Assembly: GCA_016617855.1 (NCBI GenBank) | Contig: JAECUM010004946.1 | Location: 1 to 64,000 of the forward strand | Direction: 5' to 3' | Source: Megalonaias nervosa | Taxonomy: Eukaryota > Mollusca > Bivalvia > Unionida > Unionidae | DNA length: 64,000 bases | Part shown: in pieces, positions 39,001-53,855 of the stretch | Layout of the letters: every line of letters begins with the position of its first letter | Position numbering within the stretch: the first letter of the stretch is position 1 | Program-made: the position numbers and the translations under genes | The notes under the pieces: generated by a model | What the model saw: the letters and a program-made list of their open reading frames with translations, nothing else | Told to the model about the DNA's origin: nothing | The model's database searches: none

Positions 39001-42000
39001 ATGGTCATAAATGTCACATCATAAATAATGTGAACCACGCTGCTGCACATTGTAATGTCATTGAATTGGGTTACAACTGTTCTGTGTTAAATATCAAATT
39101 CCAGTACTCTCTGATGAAAGTTATGATGCACATTGAATAATATAAAATGCCACTTATTACTAGTAACATGCTGAAAAAAAAAACCATTGTTCAATTCATT
39201 TTATGAATTTTATGTCAAATAAATATTTGTTTAAGATTGTTAATGAAAAAGTTAAGAATTTCCTTCATGAAATAATAAAACTCTTCAAAATACTTAGTTA
39301 TGATTATGATTTCTCAACATGGATGAAATCAGAAAAAAAATGCTCACATTACTTACATTATATTTGCTTTATGAACTGCTGTTACTTTTTTTCTGCCATG
39401 TTTCTTGGCAAATTCAAAGGCATATCTGGCAATTTGGCTCGATTTCTTCTCTGTTATGATTTTAAGACTTTGGATAACACCTGGAACATTCTGGAAATAT
39501 TTGTAAGCATTAGGAAAAAATATGATAAGAAATTCTCAAGAGCACAAAAAGGCTCTTAAAAACGACAGTGCTGCTTTTCGAAAAGTTCAGAATTACAATA
39601 ATTTTCCTCAAGCCTAAGTCATCACCCAAGAACAAATATTAATCTTTACAGGTTTCTTTTTCCCTGTCATGTCAGCACACATGGAACATATCCCGTATTT
39701 TTTGTTTTTTTTTCTCACCATAAATTTTCAAGTAACAACTTCATAAAAGAGATAAATTAAAGTTTAGGTACAAATGGCACAATAAATGTATAAAACAAAA
39801 GTGCCCTGAAGGCACTAATACCTTTTCTCTGAATAAAATTCCAGAAATTCAAGAAAAGACAATTTCTTCTTGATATTGCTGAGTACTGAAATCATCTATG
39901 ATATTCCTGTGTGGTACGATTGTCAAATTAACCACTGTGGAAGCCATATTGGATGTAAGAACAGCAATATTTTCATTTCAGGCAGATTAGACATCATTTG
40001 GCAAAAATCCTTTGCAAATATGACCATCCATTCAGAAGGAGAAGTGATAACAAGATTTTTAACATGGCCATCATGGCAGCAATATCTGATATATGATTAG
40101 AGCCATTTATATTTAGGACAAACCAGATGTCATAAGAAATCATTTGGTTCAAATCCTATATTGATATGACCATCGATCCTGAAGGACTTGCAAGCTTTTC
40201 AATATGGGCACCAAGGTGGCCATAGTGAATGTCAGATCAGCATCATTTTCATTTAGGTCAAACTAGACACCATAAGAAATCTTGTGGTGAAAACAACACG
40301 TTGCTTTGACTTTCCATTTATGAAGCAGCAATAACCAGATTTTGAAGATGGCTGTCATTGTGGCCATATCTGAGGTCACAATTAGTCTTTTTGTGTAAAA
40401 CCTCCAACAGACACATTGGAAGTTATATCAGCACTGTGCTCATTTAGGACTAATTAGAACTCATAAAAAGTCTTTCAGAGAAAAGCCATGTTGGTACCAT
40501 TTTCATTTATGACCAGCTTCTTAATAAGTCTTCTGGCAACAACCCCATTCTTACAGTGAAAACCCCATATCAATATCACTTTCTGTTCAGGAGTGACAAT
40601 AACAAGAATTTCAAGATGGCTGATGTGACAGTTATATTGGATGTCACATCAGCACCAATTTCATTTAAGACAAACAAGACATCATAAGAAATTGTTTAGT
40701 TAAACTCAATGTTGATATGACCATGAGAAACAATAATAAGATTTTCAAGATGGCAAATGTGGTGGCCATATCTGAGGTCCAAGCATCACCATTTTCATTA
40801 AGGACCAAGTAGACATTGTGATCACTGTGTGTGCAAAGTTTCATGGTAATTCTGCAAGTAGTTTAGTCAAAGTAGCAATAACAAACTTGTGCTAACAGAT
40901 GGATTGATGACAGATGATGGACAACAGGCTATCCCGTGACCAGCAGAGGTAAAAATATGACACTGGATGAATGATGCCACATGTCATGAATGAATTTATC
41001 TACCCCTATTGTAAGATACAAATTCCAAAGTTCAGGGTAAAGTTCAAAATAAATCTTTCTGTAAGGTGAGAAAATTCCATACATAAATGAAGTTCTTGCT
41101 GCAGCACATTTAATTTTTATCTGTATATTTGTCACCATGTGAAGATGTTCAATTCACTTTTAGCCTATAGTCAAACTGCATAGGCAAGGAATCATATATT
41201 TTATTTTCTCTGATTTACAATTCAAATTCAATATTCACACCTACCATATATACTCACTTACTCAAAACCAACTGCAAACTGCACAAAGATCTGCTGTTGC
41301 ATAATGCACAAGCAGATCTGGGTCTAGGCAGTTTGTTAGGAATATTAGTAAAACAAGCAACACAGACCCTGATCTGCTGTTGCTATTTGCAGTTGGACTT
41401 GGCTTACAAGTATATACAGTACCAGAAAGAGTCTGACACCTGAAAGGAACCAAGCAAATCTGTTAAAATAACTTATTCAGGCACCTGTATTTGCACAAGG
41501 TGTTCACATGCAAAAACATGAACTTACTTCCTCACCATCAGGAGTAGGTGACAATATACAGCCTAATATGAAGGAATGATGCCGAGTCAATAAGAGTTAA
41601 AAGCTTTGCAAAGAGATCTGCCAACACAGCTGAATCAGGCTGGCCTTGTCAATGACTATGCCACCACATGGAAGGTAATATTACTATAAATATATTACTT
41701 ATTAGGAGTAGGCGAGAAATGGATAGTTCATAATAAAAAAGGAACTCAAGCATGATGATTAGGTCACAATGACCTATTTTCATATGGTTGTGTTACTCCT
41801 GGGATGCAACCACATAACAATTTCATGTATAAGGAGAAATGGGATCCAAAATACTGATGGTATAACAAACAAAAGGCTGAAAATATATAAGACATTGAAA
41901 GTATGCAAATTAGTCACAGTAACCTAGGTTTGATATTATGTAAGACATTGAAAGTATGCAAATTAGTCACAGTAACCTAGGTTTGATATTATATAAGACA

Positions 42001-45000
42001 TTGAAAGTATGCAAATTAGTCAGAGTAACCTAGGTCTGATATTATATAAGACATTGAAAGTATGCAAATTAGTCACAGTAACCTAGGTTTGATATTATAT
42101 AAGACATTGAAAGTATGCAAATTAGTCAGAGTAACCTAGGTTTGATATTATATAAGACATTGAAAGTATGCAAATTAGTCAGAGTAACCTAGGTTTGATA
42201 TTATATAAGACATTGAAAGTATGCAAATTAGTCAGAGTAACCTAGGTTTGATATTATATAAGATATTGAAAGTATGCAAATTAATCAGAGTAACCTAGGT
42301 TTGCTACCTGAGATGCACCTAAATAAAAATTTTCATGGGTGTGGATGAATAGTGTACAAGATCTTTATGGCATCATAAATGAACAGCTGAAAAAACAAAG
42401 GTCACATGAGCATGAAATTAGATCACAGTGACTTAGTTTTGATATGGTTGAGTTACCCTGTCAAAGATGAATCCACATGGCATTTTTTCATATCATGAAT
42501 AGCTGAAAATACATGGCACTCAAGCAAAAAAGTTAGGTCATGGTGACTTTGTTTTGTACAACTGATTCAGTCTTATCTTGATGCATATACATACCAATTT
42601 TCAAGATAATGAGGTCATTATGAATGAATGGCTATATATACAAAAGTCATTCAGACTTTAAAATTTTGTTCAGTGACCAGTTTTGGAATGGTTGAGTTTC
42701 TCTTGTGGTGATTCATCCATGTACCAATTCTTATCAGTGTGGTTGAATAAGATTTAAGATACTGTTGACAAAAAAAAAATACAACTGGGAAAAAATGTTG
42801 CTCAAGCCTGAAAATCTGGTTTTTATGACTTAGTTTTTATATGGCTCACTTAGTCTTCCTGTGATGCCTCCACAAACCAATTTTCGTAAGTGTTAGTCAA
42901 AATAGGTTCCAAGACACTGAGGGCATAATGAATGAAAAAATGAATAACACATGACTGAAGGAACAAAATACTATATCCCCTAACATCTTCATTTGCAAGG
43001 GGAAGAAAATATATTCAAAATTTGTTGAGCATCTGCAGCCATATTTGCATTTAACTGTACATAAAGTTGTAACACCCCGTGTGTTAAATATCGAAAAGAC
43101 CAGGGTTCAGGACTTAAAAATGATTTTTATAAATAAAAAAAAGGTGAGATAGAACATGCTTTTCAATCTCGCATAGTGTCTTTACATAAACACAGTGTCT
43201 GTCACAACACTATCAATTTCTGATAATATAGAGCAGACTTGGTTGTCTAAATGCCAAAAGATAACGTTATAATACACCATATTATGGTGAAATTAATTCT
43301 ATTATTATATTCCTGTGTATATTAACAGCTAAATTTATTAGATGACTGTAACACATTCTGACATAGTAGCGTGATCTCAATGAAAAAAATAATTTTAGTA
43401 CTAGTGTACTTGAGCAGTGTGGTGGGAGATAGCAGCGGCTTTATAAAGAATTATATAATAATTCTAAAGCATTTAAATTCAATAGCAATCATGTAATAAA
43501 TCTATTTAAAATTTCTTATAACAATTTGATACAGTTTTGAGATTTTATAGTGTCAAAGTTAATGTTGGTTATGTAAAAAAATATAATTTATGGTTTTCTA
43601 CTGGATTTGGAATATATGGCCGAAATTCTTTTCTACTTAGATGTTCATACTTTACCGCTCTGACAGCTATCTGCCAGTGCACTGTCTGCACTCATATTTA
43701 TAGACTCTTATTCACGTCACATGACCTTAGTTAGCCAATCAATGTTTGTCCTTCTCAGGGCTAGCCATGGCAGTAACCAAGTCAACTGTTCAAACTGCAT
43801 GGAATAATCCCTCTGAACACAAAATTTCGACAGAATTAAGTTGTCCTCTCAATGTCTGTGGAGTGCATTTTTACTTTTAATCTTATTTTTATATTCATAC
43901 CTATAATTACGTAGAACTGAATGAAACGGACAAGTGAATTTTGATGCAAACTGGGTGAGAGTACAATGTACTGATGATGCAATGAGTCATAATACGGTTA
44001 GAAATAGTCCGTATCAAGTGCATACTATTTTGCATCTTAAAATAAAATAATAAGTTCTACATAACCAAGAACTTACAATAATGAACAGTAACATTAGTTC
44101 TAACTTATTGTTCACAAAAGTCTGGCAAGAGAAATGTGATTCTTCGGCCGGGCACATTGATTCCATCACTATCCTGCATCTCCGCTGTTTCGGCAACAAA
44201 ACTCCACCGAATGGTTGAAGTCACTAATTTATGGACTAACATCATGTTTCTGGCTTTGATATTCTAGAATCATGGAAGGTAAGACAATTCATTTCCTAAA
44301 CTATTCATGTGAAATTCCAGCACGACACATGCATGGTCCAACATGGAAATGAATAGGGCACAATAACTGCTAACATGCGAACTTCTTTCTACTTAATGTT
44401 GATGTCCCAGGGCTTGTAGAACTTTTGATGTCTTTAGATGAATTCCTTGATGGCTTCATTAATACTCATGACAAGTGCGTGACATTACGAGGACCAGAGC
44501 AAGGTTTTATACTCACATTTAGTATAAAACACAGAGAACACATTTATAAGATATGCAGACGGCGATCTAAACAATGGTGGGTGGGTGGCATATGTTCAGG
44601 AATGGAAGAAGTAGTTCACATGTGGCAGTTGTTTTCAGTGACAGAATAAGATGACATGATCAAATATGCCAAAGTCTTGTAGGTCAAACATCATCTCACA
44701 CCTCAACGTTTAACATCAAAGTAATTTTCACAGATTAACTGGACAGTGTTTATGCATGCAAAATTCCATTTACAATACCATTAAGGTATTACAATATAGT
44801 GAACTGCATCATGTTTTTCTGACTTTTGTTTCATGTTTTTACATTATCATTATTAGTATTATTATTGGAAAAGGACTGTAGTTCTTAATAGTGTCTAGTA
44901 TTTTGGTTTGTTGAGTTAGGTATTACAATATAGTATCAATCACTTGAATACACAGAATAACTCAAAATGACTTATCAACCTCATAATGGCACATTATTGA

Positions 45001-48000
45001 ATGTGAAACTCGGAAAAACCTGAACACACCAAAATCTCTAATTAAAAATTGGGCCCACAGCACTTTGAATTTTTTTAATTCTACTGTATTTGTAGTGTGA
45101 GATGTGTCAACTACTAATTTAAAGGGATGGGTAAAAAGAAACATCTTCAAAACTAGCAGTTGTAGATCTGAGTCAACACAATGGTGATGTGTTTCTTTTA
45201 TCAATTCCTTTATGAAAAACTGAGTGCCAAGATTCAGAACATGAATATGAAACCTCTCCTATCACTGATCTGCATGCAACACGCAAAAAGGTTATATATT
45301 TGCTCTCCAAATGAGATATTTAACTAAGTGTATAGTAATGAGATACCTCATGCTCTAAGTTGGAGTACTCTCCTTCTGTGTTCTCTCGAATTAGAACAAT
45401 GTCAATATTTCTGTGCTTTGCTGCTACACCAGGAAGTGACTTGCACCATACTATACTGGCAAAAAGGTTCAGTTCAGTCCTGTATCAAAGAAAACAAAAT
45501 CTGATAAGTAGCTGGCACAATTAATGTAAATAAAAAAAAACGTCAAAGTGGGCTTGATACTGATCATCTGTCAAACACTGGTTTAGAAAGCAAATGTGGT
45601 TGTTATAAGGGAGATAACTTTGGTTAAGGAAATTCATATCAGGTTAATTTCCAGTTATTTGGCTGAAATTGGTGGTATCTGAAACACTGTATTTCTACTT
45701 AAAGTAACTTCATCTGAACCACATGTACTTACAACTTTAGATAGAAAGTGAAACATGTTTCTGCTAGGACTTTATCTATGAAATCTGATTTGATATGGTC
45801 TGGCAGTTTTAGACAAAGTTGTTAAAGGAAAGTTTCTTAATGCATTAGTAACAAAAGCCATACTTGATGTGAGATGAGTAGTATCTGTTGAAGATTTTCC
45901 ATCTGGTTGCCATGGAATCCATACCACTGCTAAGAATGCCACCCCAAATACAATTCTGGAACCATATATCCAATGGAATATTCCTACCAAGTTTAATCAA
46001 AATTGGGTTTAGTCATTCCAACGAAGCTGAGAAAGGTTTTTAACATAGTTGCCATAAAAACCATGCCATTGCTAGGGAATCTACTCTGACCAAATTCTGG
46101 CAGAACACGAGTAAGGAATTATTTGTACCAAGTTTGAAAAAAACTGGCTCAGCTGTTCTGGAGTGAAAATTGAAAACATTTTTTTACTGTGGTTGCTATA
46201 CAAACTACATTAGATTAACCATCCCAAACATAATTCTGGTGGATTATCTCCTTTGAAAAATTCCTACCAAGTTTGATCCAACTGATCTAGCTGTTCTGTA
46301 GAAGTTGAAATTAAGTTTCCCACCCAGCTGCCATGAAACTTCACATTTGCAATGACACCACCCTGCAAACAAATCTAGCAGGATATGTCATGTAAATTAT
46401 TCTTACCACATTTAATTAAAATTGGCTTAGCTTTTATAGACGAGAGGATGGATAAAGGTTATCCACATTGCTTGCTATTTAAACCACACAACTGCTAGGG
46501 AAGCTACCTTGCACAAAAATCTGACATGAAAGCTACCCTTGATGCATGTACTAAGAACAAGAGTCCCTTGAAGGGACTTGCATTCTACTGGGTGAAGAGA
46601 ATTTTTAGGAATTCAAGATACGACTGTTCTTCCTTTCATCTGTCGAGTGCTTAAACCATCTTTGATATTCTTCAGTACTAACAAGATTTTCAAAATTAGC
46701 TGCTGTGGTGGACATGTGCCATTTTTATTTTGGAGTAAGCAGACACACTTAGAAAACATATGATAAAAACACCATGTTAATATATCTATGCCCATCCATC
46801 CAGGTGGTGTAGTAACAGCAACATTTTGATAGTTGATAAGAGTTGAGATAACAATATTGAGGGTCAATTTGCGTTACTTTCATTCAGGACTAAATACACA
46901 CCTTAAGAACTCTTCTGATGCAAACCTCATGTCAAATGACTTTCCATTTAAAAGGAATAGCAATAACATTATTTTCAAGATGGACACTATTGTAGCCAAA
47001 CTAGACATCAGATCTGCACCCTTTTTGATAATAAGATCAATAATGCTTTATAAAAAGTCTTCTGATTAAAACACCATGTTGATATTACTTTTTGTTTTGT
47101 TTTAGAGATCTAACAATAAGATTTTCAAGATGGCTGTCATGGTGACCATACTGGATATCAGATGTTCATCACTTCCATTTAGGACCAACTAGACATCATA
47201 AGAAGTCTTCTGGTGAAAGCACAATGTCTATATAACCAGGGAACTAGGAGATGTAGTGTTAATAAGAGTTTCCCACTTACCATTGTTGTGGCCATATTGG
47301 AAGTCAGATTTTGCACTATTTTCATTCATGACCAACTCAACATAATAAGATTTCAGTGAAAACCCCATGCTGATATGATCATTCATTCTGGAGAAGTAGT
47401 GATAAAAAGAATATCAAGATGACCACTTGGGTGGTTATAATGGATGTCTGAGCTGCACCATTTTCATCTAAGACCAACTAGACATCCTAGGTCTTTAGTA
47501 CAAACCCCACACTGATGCAACCATTCATTCAAGCAGTGTAGCGATAAAAAAATTCTTAAAATGGCAGCTGTGCCAGTCATATTGGATGTGTGAGCAGCAC
47601 CATTTTCACATAAGAAATCTTTCAGTCGAAACCCCATGCTGATATGATCATTCATTCAGATGTAGTGATAAAAATATTTTCAAGATAGCAACCGTGGAAA
47701 CCATATTGGATGTGTGAGCAGCACCATTTTCATTCAGGCCCAATTAGACATCACATAAAATCTGGTGAAAACCCCATTTCTATATTACTTTTGTTAAGCA
47801 GCAGTAGTGATAATAAAATTTTCTTATGACCACTGTGTGGCAGCCATATTGAAAAACAGGAATAAATGAAAGAAAATGGTTTTTCACACCATATTAGGTA
47901 CAATGTAACCCTCTGCACAAGCCAGCCAAGGGGTGGCAAAGCTCTGAGTGAGATGGCTAGTAAAGGGAGGTAATAAATCATGGTTCCCACACTTTTTTAA

Positions 48001-51000
48001 AGAAAAATTTATAGGGCATTTTCCAGGTTTTATCCAGGATGAAATTCAGTTTTTCAAGGTTCATTTATGACCAATACTAAATGGAATTAAAGAACATTTC
48101 AGCTTAGAAAATGTGTATTATTCAAATTAAAAGCTGTTTCTATTTCAAGACTCTTCCATAACATCTAAATCAGATAAATCATCGTGTACCAAACCACAAA
48201 CTTTTCACAAGAAACAGGTATTACTTCTGAAAATCATAAAAATTCTAATGTTAAGTCATTTCATTGTATAGACTAAAAATGCACTGCATTATGCTGGTAT
48301 GGGAAAACTAACAGAATAAACAAATGAAACTAGTTTTGTTTTCAAGCTTTTAATTCTTAAGAAATTAGTACCACTTTAAAACTATGTAAAATTCAATATC
48401 AAGTTATACACCCATTTTGGCTCATTGTGAATTCCTGTAAAATGCTGACAGACAAGATGTTTGATAACATGCTTGCATCTTTTATATGGGAAAGCAATTC
48501 CCTCAAGTTCATGTTCAACTTGACCAAGCTAGAACGCTGCTGGGGATTAAAACCAAACAGTCTTACATGTTATTAAGCAAATGCACTTTTTCATTTAAAT
48601 CTTTCTTTACAACTTCAGGTTCTTCCTCTTTGTCTTTTGCTCTTCTACACAGAGTATTGGCTTTTGTTATGTGAGCAAAGCTATGTAATTCTTCAGCTTT
48701 AACTGAAGCTTTGTTTGCATCTGTCAACAACAACTTAATGTCTGATTCCAGCATTTTGATCTTTTTTCTCATTGTTCCAACTGCTTCTTCCATGAGTTTT
48801 CTCTTCATACATTTCTTTTCTCTTTCCTTCTCTACTTTTTGAGCTTCTAAATGAGTGTGGTACTTTTGCCTAGCATTCTGGGCAGACTGTAGGAGTTACT
48901 TTGACACCACTAATCCCTTCAATCCTCCAACACTCTTATATGGTCCTTTATTACTCTGCGTGCAATCAAGCTATTTTCTGAAAGATTTTGTGTACTAACT
49001 TCTTTGTTCACAGAAAATCCACGTTCTACACTAGCCTGGCCATGCAACAAAATTAGAAGCACACAGACTACATTCCATACCCTACTGTACATCTCCTTGC
49101 CTGTCATACTGTTATAAAATAGCTAGTCTACCCTGTCTTCAGTTTTTCTAAATTCCTTGAACTCTGACAGATGCCGCGCCTCTTGTACAAATTTATTATA
49201 CTCATCTTTTATTTGATCACACTCATTTATATCAACTCTCTGACATGAGTGAAGAATGATCAGTACCCTTCTGAATTTATCAATACAATGATCTTGGCCT
49301 TTGCATATCAGAGTAGGATCAATACATGACAAACTTCTGACTAAGGTGTAGGCTAGTGGGGTCTTTTCTTTCATTTTATGTACAAATGTACAAACCAATT
49401 CTTTACACTCTATCCTAAAAGAAAGAATGGCCTTCTCATTTGCTTCTTTTTCTGCTAGTAACTTCTTTACTTCCATATCTGCAACAAATCCTATATCAAC
49501 ATGCTGATACCCTTTGTGGTTGTTTTTATCTGTAACATCAACATTACAGAGTTTGTTTGGTGAGGAAGCTGTCTCCATTACACTCTGTTTGACAAATCTC
49601 TCCATTGTTGTTCTCATTAAACCCTCCAAGTCTTTTGCAAGAAAAGGTATCATAGGTTTGTCAGTTTGATATATTTTCAAAAAGTTTTCTACAGGTTTTG
49701 CTACAGACACAATGAATACTAGTTTTGCTATTGCAAACTTATCTTTGATCCATTCTCTTACTGTAAGGAAAGATTTGGTTCCAGGATCTTTGTTTTCTTT
49801 CTTCTCAACACTCTCTACATACTGCTTAACATAAGGGTAGATTTCCACTGCACGCTCACAAACTTTCACATTCTCTATCCAACGGTGTGCACAAAAAGGC
49901 AATGGATATAAATTCTGCTTGGTGACAGATTCATAGTCATCTCTCCTAGCTGGTACATCATCCCAGAGCATGTACAGTGCTGACAGTTTATGAGATATAT
50001 TCCACCCAGTCTTAGAGATTCCAGCTCTGAATGCATTGTGTATTGTATGAAGGCCACATGAGCCCATGTTAAGCAGTTTACTGCAGTATTCCAACTCCCA
50101 ATTTCTTTTGCAATTTATTGAATGCAGCCCAGTCAACATTAGGTCCGTCCATTGACAACTGGATTAGATTCTTAAATCAAATTTTATTTTCCACACTTTT
50201 CTCAAAACTCTGCACAAGATCAGCAGCTGCTGCATGACCTAGAAAATCTGATGTGTAGTACCTGCTTTGCACATGATCACTCTCCCAGAATCAAAGTAAA
50301 ATATCCAATTGTTTTTTCTGCAATTCTCTGTTCAAGGACTCATCAAAAAGCATCACAAATGGTTCATCTTTTACTTTCAATTCCAACAGAGCACTTAAGG
50401 ATGGTGCAATTCCAAAACACGTCATATACATAGATTTTGTCTCTCCACAACTCATACTCTTGGCAATGACAGAGTCTGGAAACATCCGTTGAAACATGTA
50501 TGATGTTTCTTCATTTGATGAAAATGAATAATTAGAAGCTACAGTTTTTAAACACCACCACACTTCTGCATCAAGAGTCTCAGATTTAGTTATATATGAT
50601 GAAAGTGATACTGTAGACTGTGATGGTGACATTGTAGTATCTGAAGGTATGGTTACTGTCACAGAAAATGTGGTGGCTGGCATAGTGGTGTGAATCTGAG
50701 GTGGACGCATGAAGACTTGGATGTTTCCTTCTGAACGTAACCTGTCTGCCTCCTTATGTTTCTTTCCTTTTGAATGAGAAGTCAGAGCAGTCTTACCCAT
50801 TGATGTTAAATCAATGGACTTGTTACACAGATGGCACAATGCTGCATGTGAGTTACTTTTATCCTTTCTAATCCAGGACTTGAATCCATCATCAGTGAGC
50901 CACTGGTCTTGAAATTTACTTCCAGGCATGATCTGAAAACAAATGAATTCCTTAACATGTACCATTTGCAACAGAGATATTTACATACATTTGATTCCCC

Positions 51001-52485
51001 AAAATCAGAATGAAACTACAAAATTATTGATTATTTTTACATAATTTTATTTGCTTTAAAAAATTTATCTTATACAAAATTAAGTTTTAATCCTGCATTA
51101 ATCTGTGCCAATAAAAAAACGAAACTCCAAAAAAAACCAAAAAACAAGTACATTTTTCAAACATCCTAAGCACCTTTAGTGGATTTGGTTAAAATCCATC
51201 ACTTGAAAAAGAAAAAGACTTAATTATAAAAGGGTTGATCAAAACTGACAAAAAGCTGTTCAAAAATATATAACATCCTAAGAGACTGAATTATCTGTAA
51301 ACTCCACTCGTGTCTGCTTGTAATCTGATAAAACAGTCCCCCAAACGTCTACTGATTACTCACAGGGACTGAAAACTATTTAAGAACTGATGCAGATATT
51401 TCAAGCCACACCTCAAACTGAATAACAATTTAGCACCAATGTTTAGCTTGGACATTCAACATTGGAGACCTACATCAATTTCATGAACTACACTACCTAT
51501 ATATTATCCAACGTTGCCGCCCAACTAGTCTACGAATGCGTCCACTTAATATGCAACTGAAATGCACTGAATGGAATGTTGCCCTCTAATTGGAACACCA
51601 AAATGAGGTTATCAGTTGATACAGTATTTCATTTTGGTCAACCAATAACTTGGCAGATTTCTACATATTTAGCAATGTTCTGACATGGCCAAGTAACATT
51701 CACCGCAAAGGCTACTAAGTAGTTGTGTCCAAGGTTACTACTGACAATAATGGTTTATGCTACATTCCCTTTGCTAAGCACAAAATTATAAGCTTTAACA
51801 AGACATTTTCGGTAATTTTATACATCAGAACGAACGCTGCAGAGCTGTTTCATTTATCTCATAAACTTACCGAGATCATGCATCGTAGTCATGATGCTGG
51901 CATGTTGAGATGCTAGACTGGTCTTCAGGTCTATTACGCACAAAAAGCTACCGATATAGAATGGTCTGTTTAACAACCAGTCTAACAGATAAAGCTAATC
52001 AACCGTGTGCTTGGATTGACCAAACAAATACGTTAGGGCAAGCACCTAAATGATCCATACTGCAACCTTCGAAATTTCCGGTACCGTAAGAACTCGAAAA
52101 CTTTAATTCACGATCAGTTCAATTACAACTTAATTATGTATTTTTTTCTGTCATCATTTGGCGACATAAAAATTCCCGGTTATTTCCCAACTTTAATCAA
52201 TATTTGAAAAATTCAAGGACTTTTCCAGGTTGGGAAAATATATATCATTTCTCCTGACTTTTTCCCGATTTCCCCGTAGCGTGGGAACCATGATAAATAT
52301 AACAGGTAATCAAAGTTCTATTGAAATATATATGTACTCACAAATGCATAATGAGCGCATCACTGTTGCTCACTTTAATAAATGACTAGTTTGATAGAGA
52401 ATAATCTAAGAGACAAAGATAAACATCTTACATTCTGGACATAAGCTAGAAGATATAAAGTGTCAGTCTTATAAAAAGCACAGAG

Positions 52486-52556
<71 letters not shown>

Positions 52557-53801
52557 CATACATACCTACATACACAGTGGTCCCCTCTTGTACGGCCGCC
52601 CCTTCTGCACCGTGAAAGTGGCCTTATAAGACGGGTGGCCTTTCCAGAGGGGGACTAAATTTTTTGTGAGAAGTATCTGCATTTAATATCTTCATTTAAT
52701 ATCTTTGTTTAAAAGTAACATTAATTATTAAAAGGTTCTTCTTGTCATAATAATAGACTTATTTCAACTGAATATACATTAATAGTTCTTATTGTTGACG
52801 TAAGCGTGATATGCGAGCGGGTATTTTTGTCATGCATATTGCAAAACCATTCAAAAGCGTCATTTAAATCTTGGTACATACGTAATTCTCTTTCCATTTG
52901 CTCCATTTTCCCACTGCTGCTGAATAATCTCCTTATCGGTTAGTACATTGTTTATTCAAGTCTTTTCAACATAAAATTGTTTTATTTGAGTCTTTTCTAC
53001 ATATAATTGTTTGGCAAGTCCCCCCTCCCCACCCCACCCGATGTCGTTGAGTAGAATAACTGACTTTCTTCTAAAATAATACGTCTCCGTTTACGTGATG
53101 ACATGTTAATGTTTGGTAATGATTTATTTGGATGTTGCTAACTGTATGCGATTTAATAATGCAGACGAAACTTTTGTTGCGTGGACGAAATGCCTTCTTC
53201 ATAAAGGAAGCGATAAATGTGTTGTCACGTGATTTTTCAGTCTTTGTCTCGTACCCTGTTTTGTTCAAGGTTAATTTCTCTCTGTGTGTTAATGCACAAA
53301 ATCTATTTTTAGCCTATGCTGACCATGTTATGATCTTGACAATTACGTCTAGTTGTAGTCATCAAAGAGAAGAACTCGGCATCTGTGTGAAGCCCAAAAC
53401 TCTATCATAACATTGTAGAGCCCATTTCCTGTATATGTCAGCTTTTTATAGATAATGATATAATATTAATCTTAGTGTTACATGTACTTTAGTCAACACT
53501 TCTTTCAGTAATGGAAACCTGACACTGGGAGACATGTATCGATGGTAGTGATAATCTGATTACTTACCTTAGGTCATGATATGAATTAATTATTGGTTCT
53601 GGACACATTTGAAAAAAAAAGTGGCCACTTGTGAGGGGAACATTTTACATTTTTGTACTAATATGCTGGCCACTGGTCGCATTAGAGGGGTGGCCATTCT
53701 TGAGGGATACTTTTGAACACAAACTCGTCGGTGCCAAGGGATTCTGGCTGTAAGAAGCGGATGGCCGCTGGTCAGGGGGGGCCATTCAAGAGGGGGACTA
53801 C

Positions 53802-53855
<54 letters not shown>

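Noticed and set aside
39203..39559. 118-codon plus-strand frame
   Set aside because: Antisense shadow of the well-supported IDH3G exon 39357-39490.
46613..47990. Minus-strand frames with repeated leucine-rich phrases
   Set aside because: The same phrases recur in every 'aagatggcc' unit; they are translations of a non-coding repeat.
52375..52575. Open frame with repeated IY residues
   Set aside because: Translation of the (TA)n microsatellite.
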